Of a stretch of 28,225 bases of DNA, positions 17,345 to 25,275 are shown piece after piece (position 1 is the first letter of the stretch; the number at the start of each line of letters is the position of its first letter). The translations under genes were made by a program, and so were the position numbers. This DNA comes from a virus. The notes under the pieces were generated by a model. That model was not told the origin of the DNA. It worked only from the letters and a program-made list of their open reading frames with translations, and did no database searches. The stretch is taken from the IMG/VR virus record IMGVR_UViG_3300046009_013899, positions 1 to 28,225 of that record. The stretch is one strand, 5' to 3'.

Positions 17345-20300
17345 TTACTTCTTTCTGTTCTGAAGGGATAAAGCTTGATTGAGAATGTTCGAGCTAACAC
17401 TTGATGGCTTGCTAGAAGGTATATTAGTATCAACTCTTCCTCCTGTAGCCCTATTATGTCCTGCTATGTTTGGTATATTTGAACTCCATGTAGATTTATC
17501 TTGAGCTTGTACTCCTTTTGGAGTCGGTGGAATACCCATATTATTTAACAAGTTTACAGGATTGGCCATTTGTCCGTATGGGCTAACTTCACTTCCATAA
17601 TTTTCTCCAGTTCTTCTTAAGTGCTTTGTAACATTACGCAAAGAAGATTTCGGTATCATACTATAGCCTGGTCCGCCCATACCAGATATTGGTGCTGGTG
17701 GAGCAGGTGGCATCATTGGAATTCCAGCAGGAGGCATACCGGCGCCTGCTGAAGGAGCTAATCCAGATGCGCTAGGCTGTCCATCTGGCCCAACAGGCGC
17801 ATCTGGTGTAGTTGTTTCGTCTTTCGTAACACCATCCAATGACCACCCCCAATCCGATATAACGCGAGAAGTTAGTTTCTGAGGATCAACAAAAGGAAGG
17901 TTTATTAAAAGTTGATAAAGATCCATGTCCTGCTTCTTCTTAACCTCTCCATCGCCAGCTATTGATGGTAGAACTTTCGCTTTGTAATCAAAATAACCAT
18001 TCAAGTCGTCTTTTTCAATTAAAGGAAATTCTGGTTGTCCATTTTTTCCTATAATTCGAATTGTCATTTGTTCACTAAATAATTGCCTACTCATATCCAT
18101 CCAATATCTTAAAACGTCAGAATAAGCATCTCCTAAATGATTTACAAACATTCTAACTCTTTCTAATGTAGATTCTCGCAAATGCCTAACTTCTGTGGCG
18201 CTACTTGATCCGCCACCTACTCCTTGAGAAAAATCATCTACACCAGAGGCATATTGCATGTCTCCCTTTAAAAGTTCCTCTTCTTTGTATGCCGATGGCT
18301 TGATATCGCTAAATTGTATTTCACGTACACCATTAGGATCTACTGAATAGATTATACCAAACGGGCGAGTTACTAATTCGTCCTTATTAACATTCGCCAA
18401 TGGGTTAACGATCCACATCTTATGAATTGACAATGTAGCCGCGTCAAGTCGTTGATTTTTAACTAAATTTAGCATTATTTGTGGACTCTCTAATATCATA
18501 GGCAATCCATATCCCTCAAACTCACCTGGTATTTTTAAATAAGCAGCCTCTATAAAAGGAGCCTCCTTGAAGTCCATAGGGATGGGCATAACTCCATCTT
18601 TAAAGATAGGAACATAACTTCCCCCAACCATGACTGCGTATGCATCATCAAACGGTCTCCACCACTCGTATACTTCATACATTTTTACAGTAACATCTTG
18701 AGTATTTCTATATTTATCATATTCAGCTATTTGACCAGCAAAACCTGCGGTAGCCGCTGAAGATTTTGTTGTATAAATGTTTGTTGTTCTAACTCTTTGT
18801 CTAATAGCAGCATAATCTGTAAGATCCCCTCCAGGAGCCTCAAGAGCTAATTGTAATCTTTTCTTATCCGCCATTGGGTATCTTCTGACCAGTTCTGCTC
18901 TAGTTAGAACTAATCTCTTAAGCCAGTATTGTTTGCTTTGTCTGGCTGTGTTATGCCAATCATACCATAAATTATAGTTGTCTACCCATTCGCACATTGG
19001 GCCGTCAAAAAAAACTCTCTCCTCTTGTTTCCATTCATACTTCTTGCTCGTGATATCTTTGCTTCTCAAAAATTTCAACTTTCTAACATCCTTTTTCCAG
19101 CTAACCTGTAAAAAACCAGTTCCATAAATAAGGGTCGATCTAACGAAATCCTCATTTGTCCTATCCATATTCGCCCTCTCCCAATTGTAGTCCATTAGCT
19201 TAACTTGTTTTTCGGCTTTAGCTTGATCATCTTGGTTCCTTCCTACGACAGTAAACTCTGGTCTTGCGTCTACGATCCTAGGAACCATCGTCTCAACAGC
19301 AGATTGAATATATGGAATCTGAACGTTAGAATTTCCTGTAATAAAAATAAGTCCGTTTCTTTTTGCTATATAGTTAGTATTTCTAGTAGAAATACTCCAT
19401 ACTTTTCCTTTATAAGCAACCTTACGTATGTTTTTTTTACCTTGCACACATACAGAGTTGCTGTATGCAATATTTGCATACTTATCAGTAATAACGCTAC
19501 GCATACCAACGAGATGAACGAGAACTTGTAACCATTCTAGGAAATCTTTTTTAGGCTTTGTCACCATATGGTATTTTCCGTCTGGGCGCAAAGAACCATC
19601 TCCGAAACAAATTCCATCAAGAAGCCTACGCTTTTCACTCAATGTTAATTTCCATAATAAGTTGTTGGGCTTTCTATCAGGAACCCACTCAAGCATTTTC
19701 TTAACAACATCTCCGTTGCTTGGAAAATAAAATCTATGCTCATCATGGTAATGATCCATTTCCTTCTTCCTAGACCATTCTCTATATTCAACACCCAAGG
19801 AGATTATAAGATTTCTTAATCTAATAAGAGTTTCTGGTTTTGATTGCGTTATATAGGCTTGTTTTGAGTTTTTAGGAAAACAACCGTCAGTTAAAAACCA
19901 ACCGATTAGTTCTGCCCAATCTCCGCTTCCTGTTGACAGCTCACCATCATAGGAACCACTTAATGGTAATTGATAAACAGATCCACTATCTAAAAGGTCA
20001 CATGATTGAACGTATTGGAAGTTGTCATCCCAAATATGTTCTCGCTGATCCGCCTTAAGTATATTTATAATTGTTTTTTTTACTTTTTTTCCTTTTTTTA
20101 ATAGGACACGGTGATTACCAGTTAAAAGTTGATCTGTATTTGACTGTTTTATAGAAATCATCTCACCGTCAAAATCATAGCTAAATTCATCTTGAGCTGT
20201 ATCAATTTCTATCATTTTTGTTTCTGGATTGAAACTAAAAACAGACTCACCATTAGAAATTTGACCTATTTTTTTCCAACCTTCTGGTGAAAGTATTTCT

Positions 20301-20512
20301 GTATCCTCACTGACGCATTGCCACTTCTTTATTTCCCGTTGCCTGTCACCTCCATAAGCGATATAAAGCTTATATGACCTGTCTAGCCTGGGCTTTATCA
20401 CATTTAAGAAATATTGGCGTGAATCGTCACGTTGAAGAACGAAGAGTCTCCTCAGCTCAACTTCCTTGTCCCCATATTGGAATGGGCTATACATGTTTCC
20501 GTATTTTTCCAT
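17345..20512 (-). CDS. Portal protein with an intein
   Basis: 1055 residues as translated; about 726 after intein removal, a usual size for large portal proteins such as the P22 type. The intein spans residues 66-394. Downstream, YGTGFLQVSWKKD, then FFDGPMCEWVDNYNLWYDW, then a region with repeated short strands and the helical VRHLRESTLERVRMFVNHLGDAYSDVLRYW (read here as separate blocks) fit the wing, stem and crown regions of portal rings, which form the dodecameric channel for DNA. The final 170 residues are rich in P, G, S and N and include the GMGGPGY motif also seen in the neighbouring protein; such tails vary widely between phages. The gene follows terL with an 86-base gap, the usual order. 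Confidence 0.85.
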   Translation of the reverse strand: MEKYGNMYSPFQYGDKEVELRRLFVLQRDDSRQYFLNVIKPRLDRSYKLYIAYGGDRQREIKKWQCVSEDTEILSPEGWKKIGQISNGESVFSFNPETKMIEIDTAQDEFSYDFDGEMISIKQSNTDQLLTGNHRVLLKKGKKVKKTIINILKADQREHIWDDNFQYVQSCDLLDSGSVYQLPLSGSYDGELSTGSGDWAELIGWFLTDGCFPKNSKQAYITQSKPETLIRLRNLIISLGVEYREWSRKKEMDHYHDEHRFYFPSNGDVVKKMLEWVPDRKPNNLLWKLTLSEKRRLLDGICFGDGSLRPDGKYHMVTKPKKDFLEWLQVLVHLVGMRSVITDKYANIAYSNSVCVQGKKNIRKVAYKGKVWSISTRNTNYIAKRNGLIFITGNSNVQIPYIQSAVETMVPRIVDARPEFTVVGRNQDDQAKAEKQVKLMDYNWERANMDRTNEDFVRSTLIYGTGFLQVSWKKDVRKLKFLRSKDITSKKYEWKQEERVFFDGPMCEWVDNYNLWYDWHNTARQSKQYWLKRLVLTRAELVRRYPMADKKRLQLALEAPGGDLTDYAAIRQRVRTTNIYTTKSSAATAGFAGQIAEYDKYRNTQDVTVKMYEVYEWWRPFDDAYAVMVGGSYVPIFKDGVMPIPMDFKEAPFIEAAYLKIPGEFEGYGLPMILESPQIMLNLVKNQRLDAATLSIHKMWIVNPLANVNKDELVTRPFGIIYSVDPNGVREIQFSDIKPSAYKEEELLKGDMQYASGVDDFSQGVGGGSSSATEVRHLRESTLERVRMFVNHLGDAYSDVLRYWMDMSRQLFSEQMTIRIIGKNGQPEFPLIEKDDLNGYFDYKAKVLPSIAGDGEVKKKQDMDLYQLLINLPFVDPQKLTSRVISDWGWSLDGVTKDETTTPDAPVGPDGQPSASGLAPSAGAGMPPAGIPMMPPAPPAPISGMGGPGYSMIPKSSLRNVTKHLRRTGENYGSEVSPYGQMANPVNLLNNMGIPPTPKGVQAQDKSTWSSNIPNIAGHNRATGGRVDTNIPSSKPSSVSSNILNQALSLQNRKK
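19331..20317 (-). mobile_element. Intein in portal protein, with LAGLIDADG endonuclease domain
   Basis: 329 residues (66-394), inserted between Q65 and S395. Block A is CVSEDTEIL; block B has T-G-N-H near 131-134. LAGLIDADG-like blocks are ELIGWFLTDG (201-210) and LLDGICFGDG (297-306), both with the acidic residue, so the endonuclease may be active. The last two residues are G-N rather than the common H-N, followed by Ser as +1 nucleophile; a Gly at the penultimate place occurs in some inteins but can slow Asn cyclisation. Confidence 0.85.
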
Positions 20513-20598
20513 ATAAAAATTGTATCAAAGTCCTTTTTTTTATAAATAAAAAAATATTTGATTAAAAATTAATTAAAAATTAAAAGAAAATATGCTTT

Positions 20599-23500
20599 TT
20601 AGTATGAAAAGTTAGATGGCAACTCTTTTTCATAGTCAACTTGCTCCAATGCTCCACCAAACATAACTTTAAATCCTTGTAGGCATATAGCACTCGCGAA
20701 AATACAGTCATCATGAAATCCTGATTGAGCAACCATATCTCCGCCGTCATTAAACGTAAACGTTAACATTTCATCTATTGTAGCTTCAGTGTGAATTTTT
20801 AAACTCATGTCTGATAATCCTTCCCTTAAATCATCTATCATCAACGGTCTAGTTATTTTTGTAGTTTTCCAGCCGAGTCTATCAGAAAACCGTGTCCCCA
20901 TCACGTCCATCTTAACAACGGGCCTAAAATAAAGACGCGGATACATTTTATTTCTAATGGCGGTAACAGTGGAAATTCCGTGATTGTTTATTTCCACTAC
21001 CATCAACGCTTCATTAAAAAATCGTCCTATCTTGTCAAGAAGATGTCCAAACCTATCTGGAGCCATATGCCCACGCCAGAAAGCTACCTCATCCCCAGTT
21101 GTTCTGTCAAATATAGTGAAAACAGAATAATCACCACCGGTCACCCCCTCCGCGACATCAGCTCCAACAATATAATTGTGACCAGGTTTAGGTTTAAAAT
21201 AAATAATAACTTCATCTTCATTTTTTTCTACAACAGATTCTGCTCCAGCGTCATCTTTAACTTTTTGTCCTAAGTGAAAAACTCGTGACCTGAGTATTTT
21301 TATCAACGCAGATGGAAAAACAGGTCTTCCTGAAGCTAAAAATTCCAACCCATACTCCTGAGAAAATCTCATTGGATTGTTTATACGTTTTTTTATTATT
21401 TCTATTTGCTCTTGTGAATATCCCCACCACCACCCATATTTTTTTTTGCAGTAATCATTGTCGGACATCCACATCCTGTGATACTGGTTTCCCATGCCGT
21501 TCGGAGTTGACTCCACCACAATCTTCCCATTTTGTGGTACGGCATTTTCAATGGCAAGCATTTTCTCAGGTGCTTTATCCCAGAAGGCAAGCTCCGTGCA
21601 ATTATGTACCACTCCAGAATGAGTCAAAAAAGAATGCGGTTCTTTGTCTAACACAATATCATAGACAAATTCTTCCCTTTCTGTCTCACACACAGACCTG
21701 ACCTTCATCCAATAATGGAATCTTCCTCTCAACCATGACCTCCATCCATAATTTCTACCTGGATCATTTTCTTGTATCCATCGAAATCTACCATTATTGT
21801 AAACAGGGAGCCTGAAACCCAATTTTCTTCTAAATTTATAGTTCCCATGACCACTCAGGGACAGTGAATATACTTTATTACCAGGAGCCCCGTAGAGAGT
21901 TGACTCGCTAGATTGTATTGACGCTAAGCCTATTTTTAGAGAAACAAGCAATTTCTTAACCTGATACACTAACGCTGGACTTATTGACCTCAGCACAACC
22001 TTCCTATCATCGCTCTCTTGGAAGTATCCATCACCTAAAAATACTCCACGCAGAAACCCATACCCGAATTCCCAGCCGTAATACCAGCAGGAATCATTTA
22101 TTGTTTTGTTTAAAGCACCTGATCCAAATTTTTCTATCAAAAAACTAGATATTTGTTGCGATGTAATAGTAATAACTGAACTGAGACTACCAGACCGCCT
22201 ATCAACACTTATTTTTCCCAGTTCATTCCCAAAAACCGTTTTAATCAAAGAAATTAAATATTCTTCCTCTTTTCTATTTATTGAAAAAGAAATCCTTCCT
22301 TCCCTTACAAATCCTTTGGCAGAAAACCATCCACAAAATTCCCCGAAATCTCTATTTATTTCCACCTTTCCTATTTTTATAAATGACCCTGTTTTTACAG
22401 GATATAACGAAAAATCTATTTCCCTGAAACGATTCCTCATTTGGAAATAAGGATATGCTATGAAATCATTCTTTCTTATGTCCAAAGCTCTTTTCCAACC
22501 GTCTTTTGTTAGAATTTCATGATTTTCTGTTGTTTTTAATAAACCATCCGCCCCAACCACGTCTATTGCGAGCATCCTTTCGGTAGACTTCTTTTTTATT
22601 ATATTCCTTACAACAGAACCGCCACCATTTCCATTAATAACCTTACTCCCTTTTGTTATATCGGAAACCCTAACCGGTTTTCCATTTTCTCCGAAAACAA
22701 CAGTATCCCCTGACACGCACAAAACATTGTGTAAAGTGTACCCACGCCCCACATTTTCGCTGGAAGGTAACACTAATATCTTAGAATCAATTGCTGGAAA
22801 ACTTATTTCATACTTTGAATTATATTGTATTTTTGGCCTGATTGCTTCCGGAGTTGTTCTCCAGAAAGTTTTAACTTTGTCCAACAATTCAGCTGTTAAG
22901 TCTGAATTATACCCAATCAATGCAGTATTTGTCCCTGGCGTTGTGATGGTGTTATGATAAAGATAGCCTACTGCGGCTGTAGAATTATGAGACACAAATC
23001 CTTCTGCAATATAAGTATGTTCAGAAGTCTGTAAGTCTACCATATTAACAGAGGAAACTGCTTCCAGAGAGACGATCTTTGAAAACCACCCCTGTGGTAA
23101 TGTTTTCCCCTCCCATCCATTTTCTAACGTCACTTTACCCAAAACGGCGGGTATGCCTTTGATAACGTCTCCAATTTTCATATCTTCTATTTTTTCCCAA
23201 GCGTACTCCATATTGCTTTCCAATTTTTTTGACAATAACTTATGTTCCTTTGTTCCTACTAGGGAAACACCATTATCCAGAGTAATTTTTATCCCTGGTG
23301 ATTTAAAAGAAAATTTCTTTTCTACTATTGCTGCTTTCATTTTTCTTTGTAAACTTACCTCATGTATATTTTCGTCTACAGACACGACCTCATCTCCGAT
23401 ATTAACATCTTTTAATTCTACCCACGCTAGGTTTGACAATAATATTTTAGTGTGTTCTGACAAGCAAAAACCAATTTGCCGAGCTTTAAGTATGATCACC

Positions 23501-23658
23501 CGCGAATTTTCATTTATTGCGTTAAAAAGATCACATTGTGCATCGTTTAAAATAAAAGGTACGAGACCAGGTGTTTTTCCTTTTATCTTTGTGAAATATT
23601 CCAAATATTTTTTAGGATCACGTATTATTTCTAATAATTTCTTGTCTTCAGGTTTCAT
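20599..23658 (-). CDS. terL: Terminase large subunit (TerL) with two inteins
   Basis: 1019 residues as translated, about 485 after removal of both inteins, which is normal for TerL. The ATPase P-loop is KARQIGF (58-64) joined to S226-T227 after splicing of intein 1. The acidic motif is H-N-V-L (310-313) joined to C687-T-E-L-A-F, with E689 as the likely catalytic glutamate, so intein 2 splits it. The RNase H-like nuclease follows: VGADVAEG with D834, VVEINNHG with E889 and FHDDCIF with D983/D984. These motifs are the packaging motor and headful or site-specific cutter. The gene begins 10 bases after the probable terS stop and precedes portal. Both inteins must splice for the ATPase to form, so timing of late packaging depends on protein splicing. 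Confidence 0.95.
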   Translation of the reverse strand: MKPEDKKLLEIIRDPKKYLEYFTKIKGKTPGLVPFILNDAQCDLFNAINENSRVIILKARQIGFCLSEHTKILLSNLAWVELKDVNIGDEVVSVDENIHEVSLQRKMKAAIVEKKFSFKSPGIKITLDNGVSLVGTKEHKLLSKKLESNMEYAWEKIEDMKIGDVIKGIPAVLGKVTLENGWEGKTLPQGWFSKIVSLEAVSSVNMVDLQTSEHTYIAEGFVSHNSTAAVGYLYHNTITTPGTNTALIGYNSDLTAELLDKVKTFWRTTPEAIRPKIQYNSKYEISFPAIDSKILVLPSSENVGRGYTLHNVLCVSGDTVVFGENGKPVRVSDITKGSKVINGNGGGSVVRNIIKKKSTERMLAIDVVGADGLLKTTENHEILTKDGWKRALDIRKNDFIAYPYFQMRNRFREIDFSLYPVKTGSFIKIGKVEINRDFGEFCGWFSAKGFVREGRISFSINRKEEEYLISLIKTVFGNELGKISVDRRSGSLSSVITITSQQISSFLIEKFGSGALNKTINDSCWYYGWEFGYGFLRGVFLGDGYFQESDDRKVVLRSISPALVYQVKKLLVSLKIGLASIQSSESTLYGAPGNKVYSLSLSGHGNYKFRRKLGFRLPVYNNGRFRWIQENDPGRNYGWRSWLRGRFHYWMKVRSVCETEREEFVYDIVLDKEPHSFLTHSGVVHNCTELAFWDKAPEKMLAIENAVPQNGKIVVESTPNGMGNQYHRMWMSDNDYCKKKYGWWWGYSQEQIEIIKKRINNPMRFSQEYGLEFLASGRPVFPSALIKILRSRVFHLGQKVKDDAGAESVVEKNEDEVIIYFKPKPGHNYIVGADVAEGVTGGDYSVFTIFDRTTGDEVAFWRGHMAPDRFGHLLDKIGRFFNEALMVVEINNHGISTVTAIRNKMYPRLYFRPVVKMDVMGTRFSDRLGWKTTKITRPLMIDDLREGLSDMSLKIHTEATIDEMLTFTFNDGGDMVAQSGFHDDCIFASAICLQGFKVMFGGALEQVDYEKELPSNFSY
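21601..22719 (-). mobile_element. TerL intein 2, endonuclease domain partly degenerate
   Basis: 373 residues (314-686), from CVSGDTVVF to GVVHN with C687 as +1 residue. Block B has T-x-x-H (TTENHEIL, 377-383). The second LAGLIDADG block LRGVFLGDGY (536-545) keeps its acidic residue. The first block FCGWFSAKGF (441-450) has K where the catalytic D or E should be, so double-strand cutting is probably lost. The insertion is in the ATPase acidic motif of TerL. Confidence 0.85.
22984..23466 (-). mobile_element. TerL intein 1, mini-intein in the P-loop
   Basis: 161 residues (65-225), from CLSEHTKIL to FVSHN with S226 as +1 residue. Block B is GTKEHKLL (T136, H139). It has no room for an endonuclease domain, so it is a mini-intein that can splice but not home by itself. 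The insertion point is inside the Walker A motif, a frequent choice for inteins because the site is invariant. Confidence 0.9.
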
Positions 23659-23668
23659 TTTTTTTTAT

Positions 23669-24208
23669 TTATTTCTTAGTATCATAAACACTCCCAGTTA
23701 TCTCCTCTTCTTCTAGCTGATGCAATCGTTCCGATTCTGGTATTTCTGGGATTGTAACGCTGTATTTTACTGGACCATAAGTTTCTATCTCTTCATTCTT
23801 TTCCTCTTCTATTTTCTTTAATAAGGTATCCTCCCATGTACCATTGACGCCTTGCGAGTCAACATCATATGTTTCCATTCCAACTGATTTTAATAGGGTT
23901 TGAAACGCCTTAAGGCGTGTATCGGCTTTTTTTGCACTGTCAGCGATAGTTTTTATTCCCTTCGTTATGTAGTCAAAAGATATACCTGCTCGCGTTAAAG
24001 ACTCGTGGTACTCCTTTCTCATCGCCATTTTATCTAGCGTGCGATAAACCTCCGCCACCGTTTTCACTCCAATAATTTCTTTTAGCTTCTTAGGATCTTG
24101 TGTTATTTTTAACGCCTTCAAGAGAAACATTTGCTGAGTAGTGTTTTGGTAGTTACGCTTGTAGCGACTGACTCTCATTGTAACGGGTTTTAATTTAAAT
24201 TTTTCCAT
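23669..24208 (-). CDS. Probable terminase small subunit
   Basis: 179 residues. Residues 40-75 hold a helix-turn-helix-like segment (KKLKEIIGVKTVAEVYRTLDK). A helical pair at about 90-125 ends KADTRLKAFQTLLKSVGMET, where the R-L-K-A-x-x-x-L-L-K pattern is typical of the oligomerisation region of TerS proteins. The C-terminus is acidic, which is common for the part that contacts TerL. It lies directly upstream of terL with a 10-base gap, the usual place. TerS recognises the packaging site and feeds DNA to TerL. The assignment rests on position and pattern, not on a diagnostic motif. Confidence 0.65.
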   Translation of the reverse strand: MEKFKLKPVTMRVSRYKRNYQNTTQQMFLLKALKITQDPKKLKEIIGVKTVAEVYRTLDKMAMRKEYHESLTRAGISFDYITKGIKTIADSAKKADTRLKAFQTLLKSVGMETYDVDSQGVNGTWEDTLLKKIEEEKNEEIETYGPVKYSVTIPEIPESERLHQLEEEEITGSVYDTKK

Positions 24209-24238
24209 TATTTTATCTAAAAAATTATACGATATATT

Positions 24239-24916
24239 TTATTTCTTATCCTTTTTTACGTTTATATCTGCCTTTGGTTGTTGCTTACTAATTTTATCTC
24301 TATTTTTTATTAGGCGTAAACGGTTCTTATCCTCATATACCTCATATTTATCCACATCGTAATCTAAGTTATAACAAAGAGCCCAGTTAACAGAAAAATC
24401 AATAAAATCAGAAAGACTCATTTTTTTCTTTTCAGCCTCAGCTAATAATTCTAATCTATTATCTACCTCGTGAACAAAAAACAAAAAATCCAAAGTAATA
24501 TGCTTATAAGGATATGCATATTTTTTTGGATTTTTACTGGGGTCATCTTTTAAGAAGTCTGGGAAAAATTCATCAATATAAGAGACTGTTGATGTGAACA
24601 TCGGAGTTGAAGTGATGATGCGATGCGATGTTCCGACTGAATTATGCATAAATTTTGCATAAGCAGAATCTATGAACATACCGTTGTAACCACAAGAGGA
24701 CTTCGTGTTTCCTTTTATTAAAATTTGTTTATCCAGCCAAAGCTGGTTTACTGCTTGACTAAAAAGCTCTTTATTAGTTTTAAAATAAAGGGATTTAAAT
24801 CTAGCGACTAACTCATCCACAGAAAAGTCTTTAGCTTTGACATATTTTATAAAACATTTTTTACTAGATCCTATATTCTCGAATGTTTTCGGGTATTTCT
24901 TCATTTGGTTTTTCAT
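24239..24916 (-). CDS. Unknown protein upstream of terminase
   Basis: 225 residues, basic at both ends. The centre has hydrophobic and aromatic stretches (LDFLFFVHEV at about 144-153, FIDFSVNWALCYNLDYDVDKYEVY in separate blocks near 172-195). No membrane segment long enough is evident and I recognise no family. The start at 24916 overlaps the upstream gene by 53 bases; an alternative ATG at 24904 shortens the overlap to 41 bases. Overlap of this kind points to translational coupling. Position between a probable internal virion protein and TerS does not define a function; a DNA-binding or regulatory protein of packaging is possible. Confidence 0.55.
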   Translation of the reverse strand: MKNQMKKYPKTFENIGSSKKCFIKYVKAKDFSVDELVARFKSLYFKTNKELFSQAVNQLWLDKQILIKGNTKSSCGYNGMFIDSAYAKFMHNSVGTSHRIITSTPMFTSTVSYIDEFFPDFLKDDPSKNPKKYAYPYKHITLDFLFFVHEVDNRLELLAEAEKKKMSLSDFIDFSVNWALCYNLDYDVDKYEVYEDKNRLRLIKNRDKISKQQPKADINVKKDKK

Positions 24917-25247
24917 TATTCATATTATTTTGTCCTCCCATTAAAAAATCCATGGAGCTTTCAAACATAGCTGCTGTCTCTGGGTTGTTATTCCTAAGTT
25001 TTTCGATATACCCAGATACAGATTCTCTATTCGACAAATCGACTCCACTCATTTTCATTTTAGAGAATACCTCTCCTAATTTCTTTTTTCTTTCCGATTC
25101 AAATCTTATTTTAGAAGCATTAGTCCTCATTTTAGCATCCTCAGCTTGAGCCTTAAGTCTTCCCATAGCATAAACAAGTTGCTGACGCTTGTCGTCAGAT
25201 ATTAATCTTGATCCGATATCCTCTCCTTGTGGTTGTTGTATTTCCAT
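24864..25247 (-). CDS. Unknown small helical protein
   Basis: 127 residues. It begins MEIQQPQGEDIGSR. The centre (about 20-65) is strongly helical, with alternating K/R and E and hydrophobic residues at heptad-like spacing (AMGRLKAQAEDAKMR, FESERKKKLGEVFSKM), so it may form a coiled coil. The C-terminus is N/E-rich and disordered, and its last codons overlap the next gene. It follows the large gene at 25276 with a 28-base gap. I do not recognise it; a small adaptor of the head module is one reading of its position. Confidence 0.55.
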   Translation of the reverse strand: MEIQQPQGEDIGSRLISDDKRQQLVYAMGRLKAQAEDAKMRTNASKIRFESERKKKLGEVFSKMKMSGVDLSNRESVSGYIEKLRNNNPETAAMFESSMDFLMGGQNNMNNEKPNEEIPENIREYRI

Positions 25248-25275
25248 ATATATATTAGATAAAAGTACTTAAAAA

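Noticed and set aside
23153-23716. 187-residue plus-strand frame over the terL 5' end
   Set aside because: It opposes TerL and intein 1, has no family features and no promoter or start context, so it is a shadow frame.
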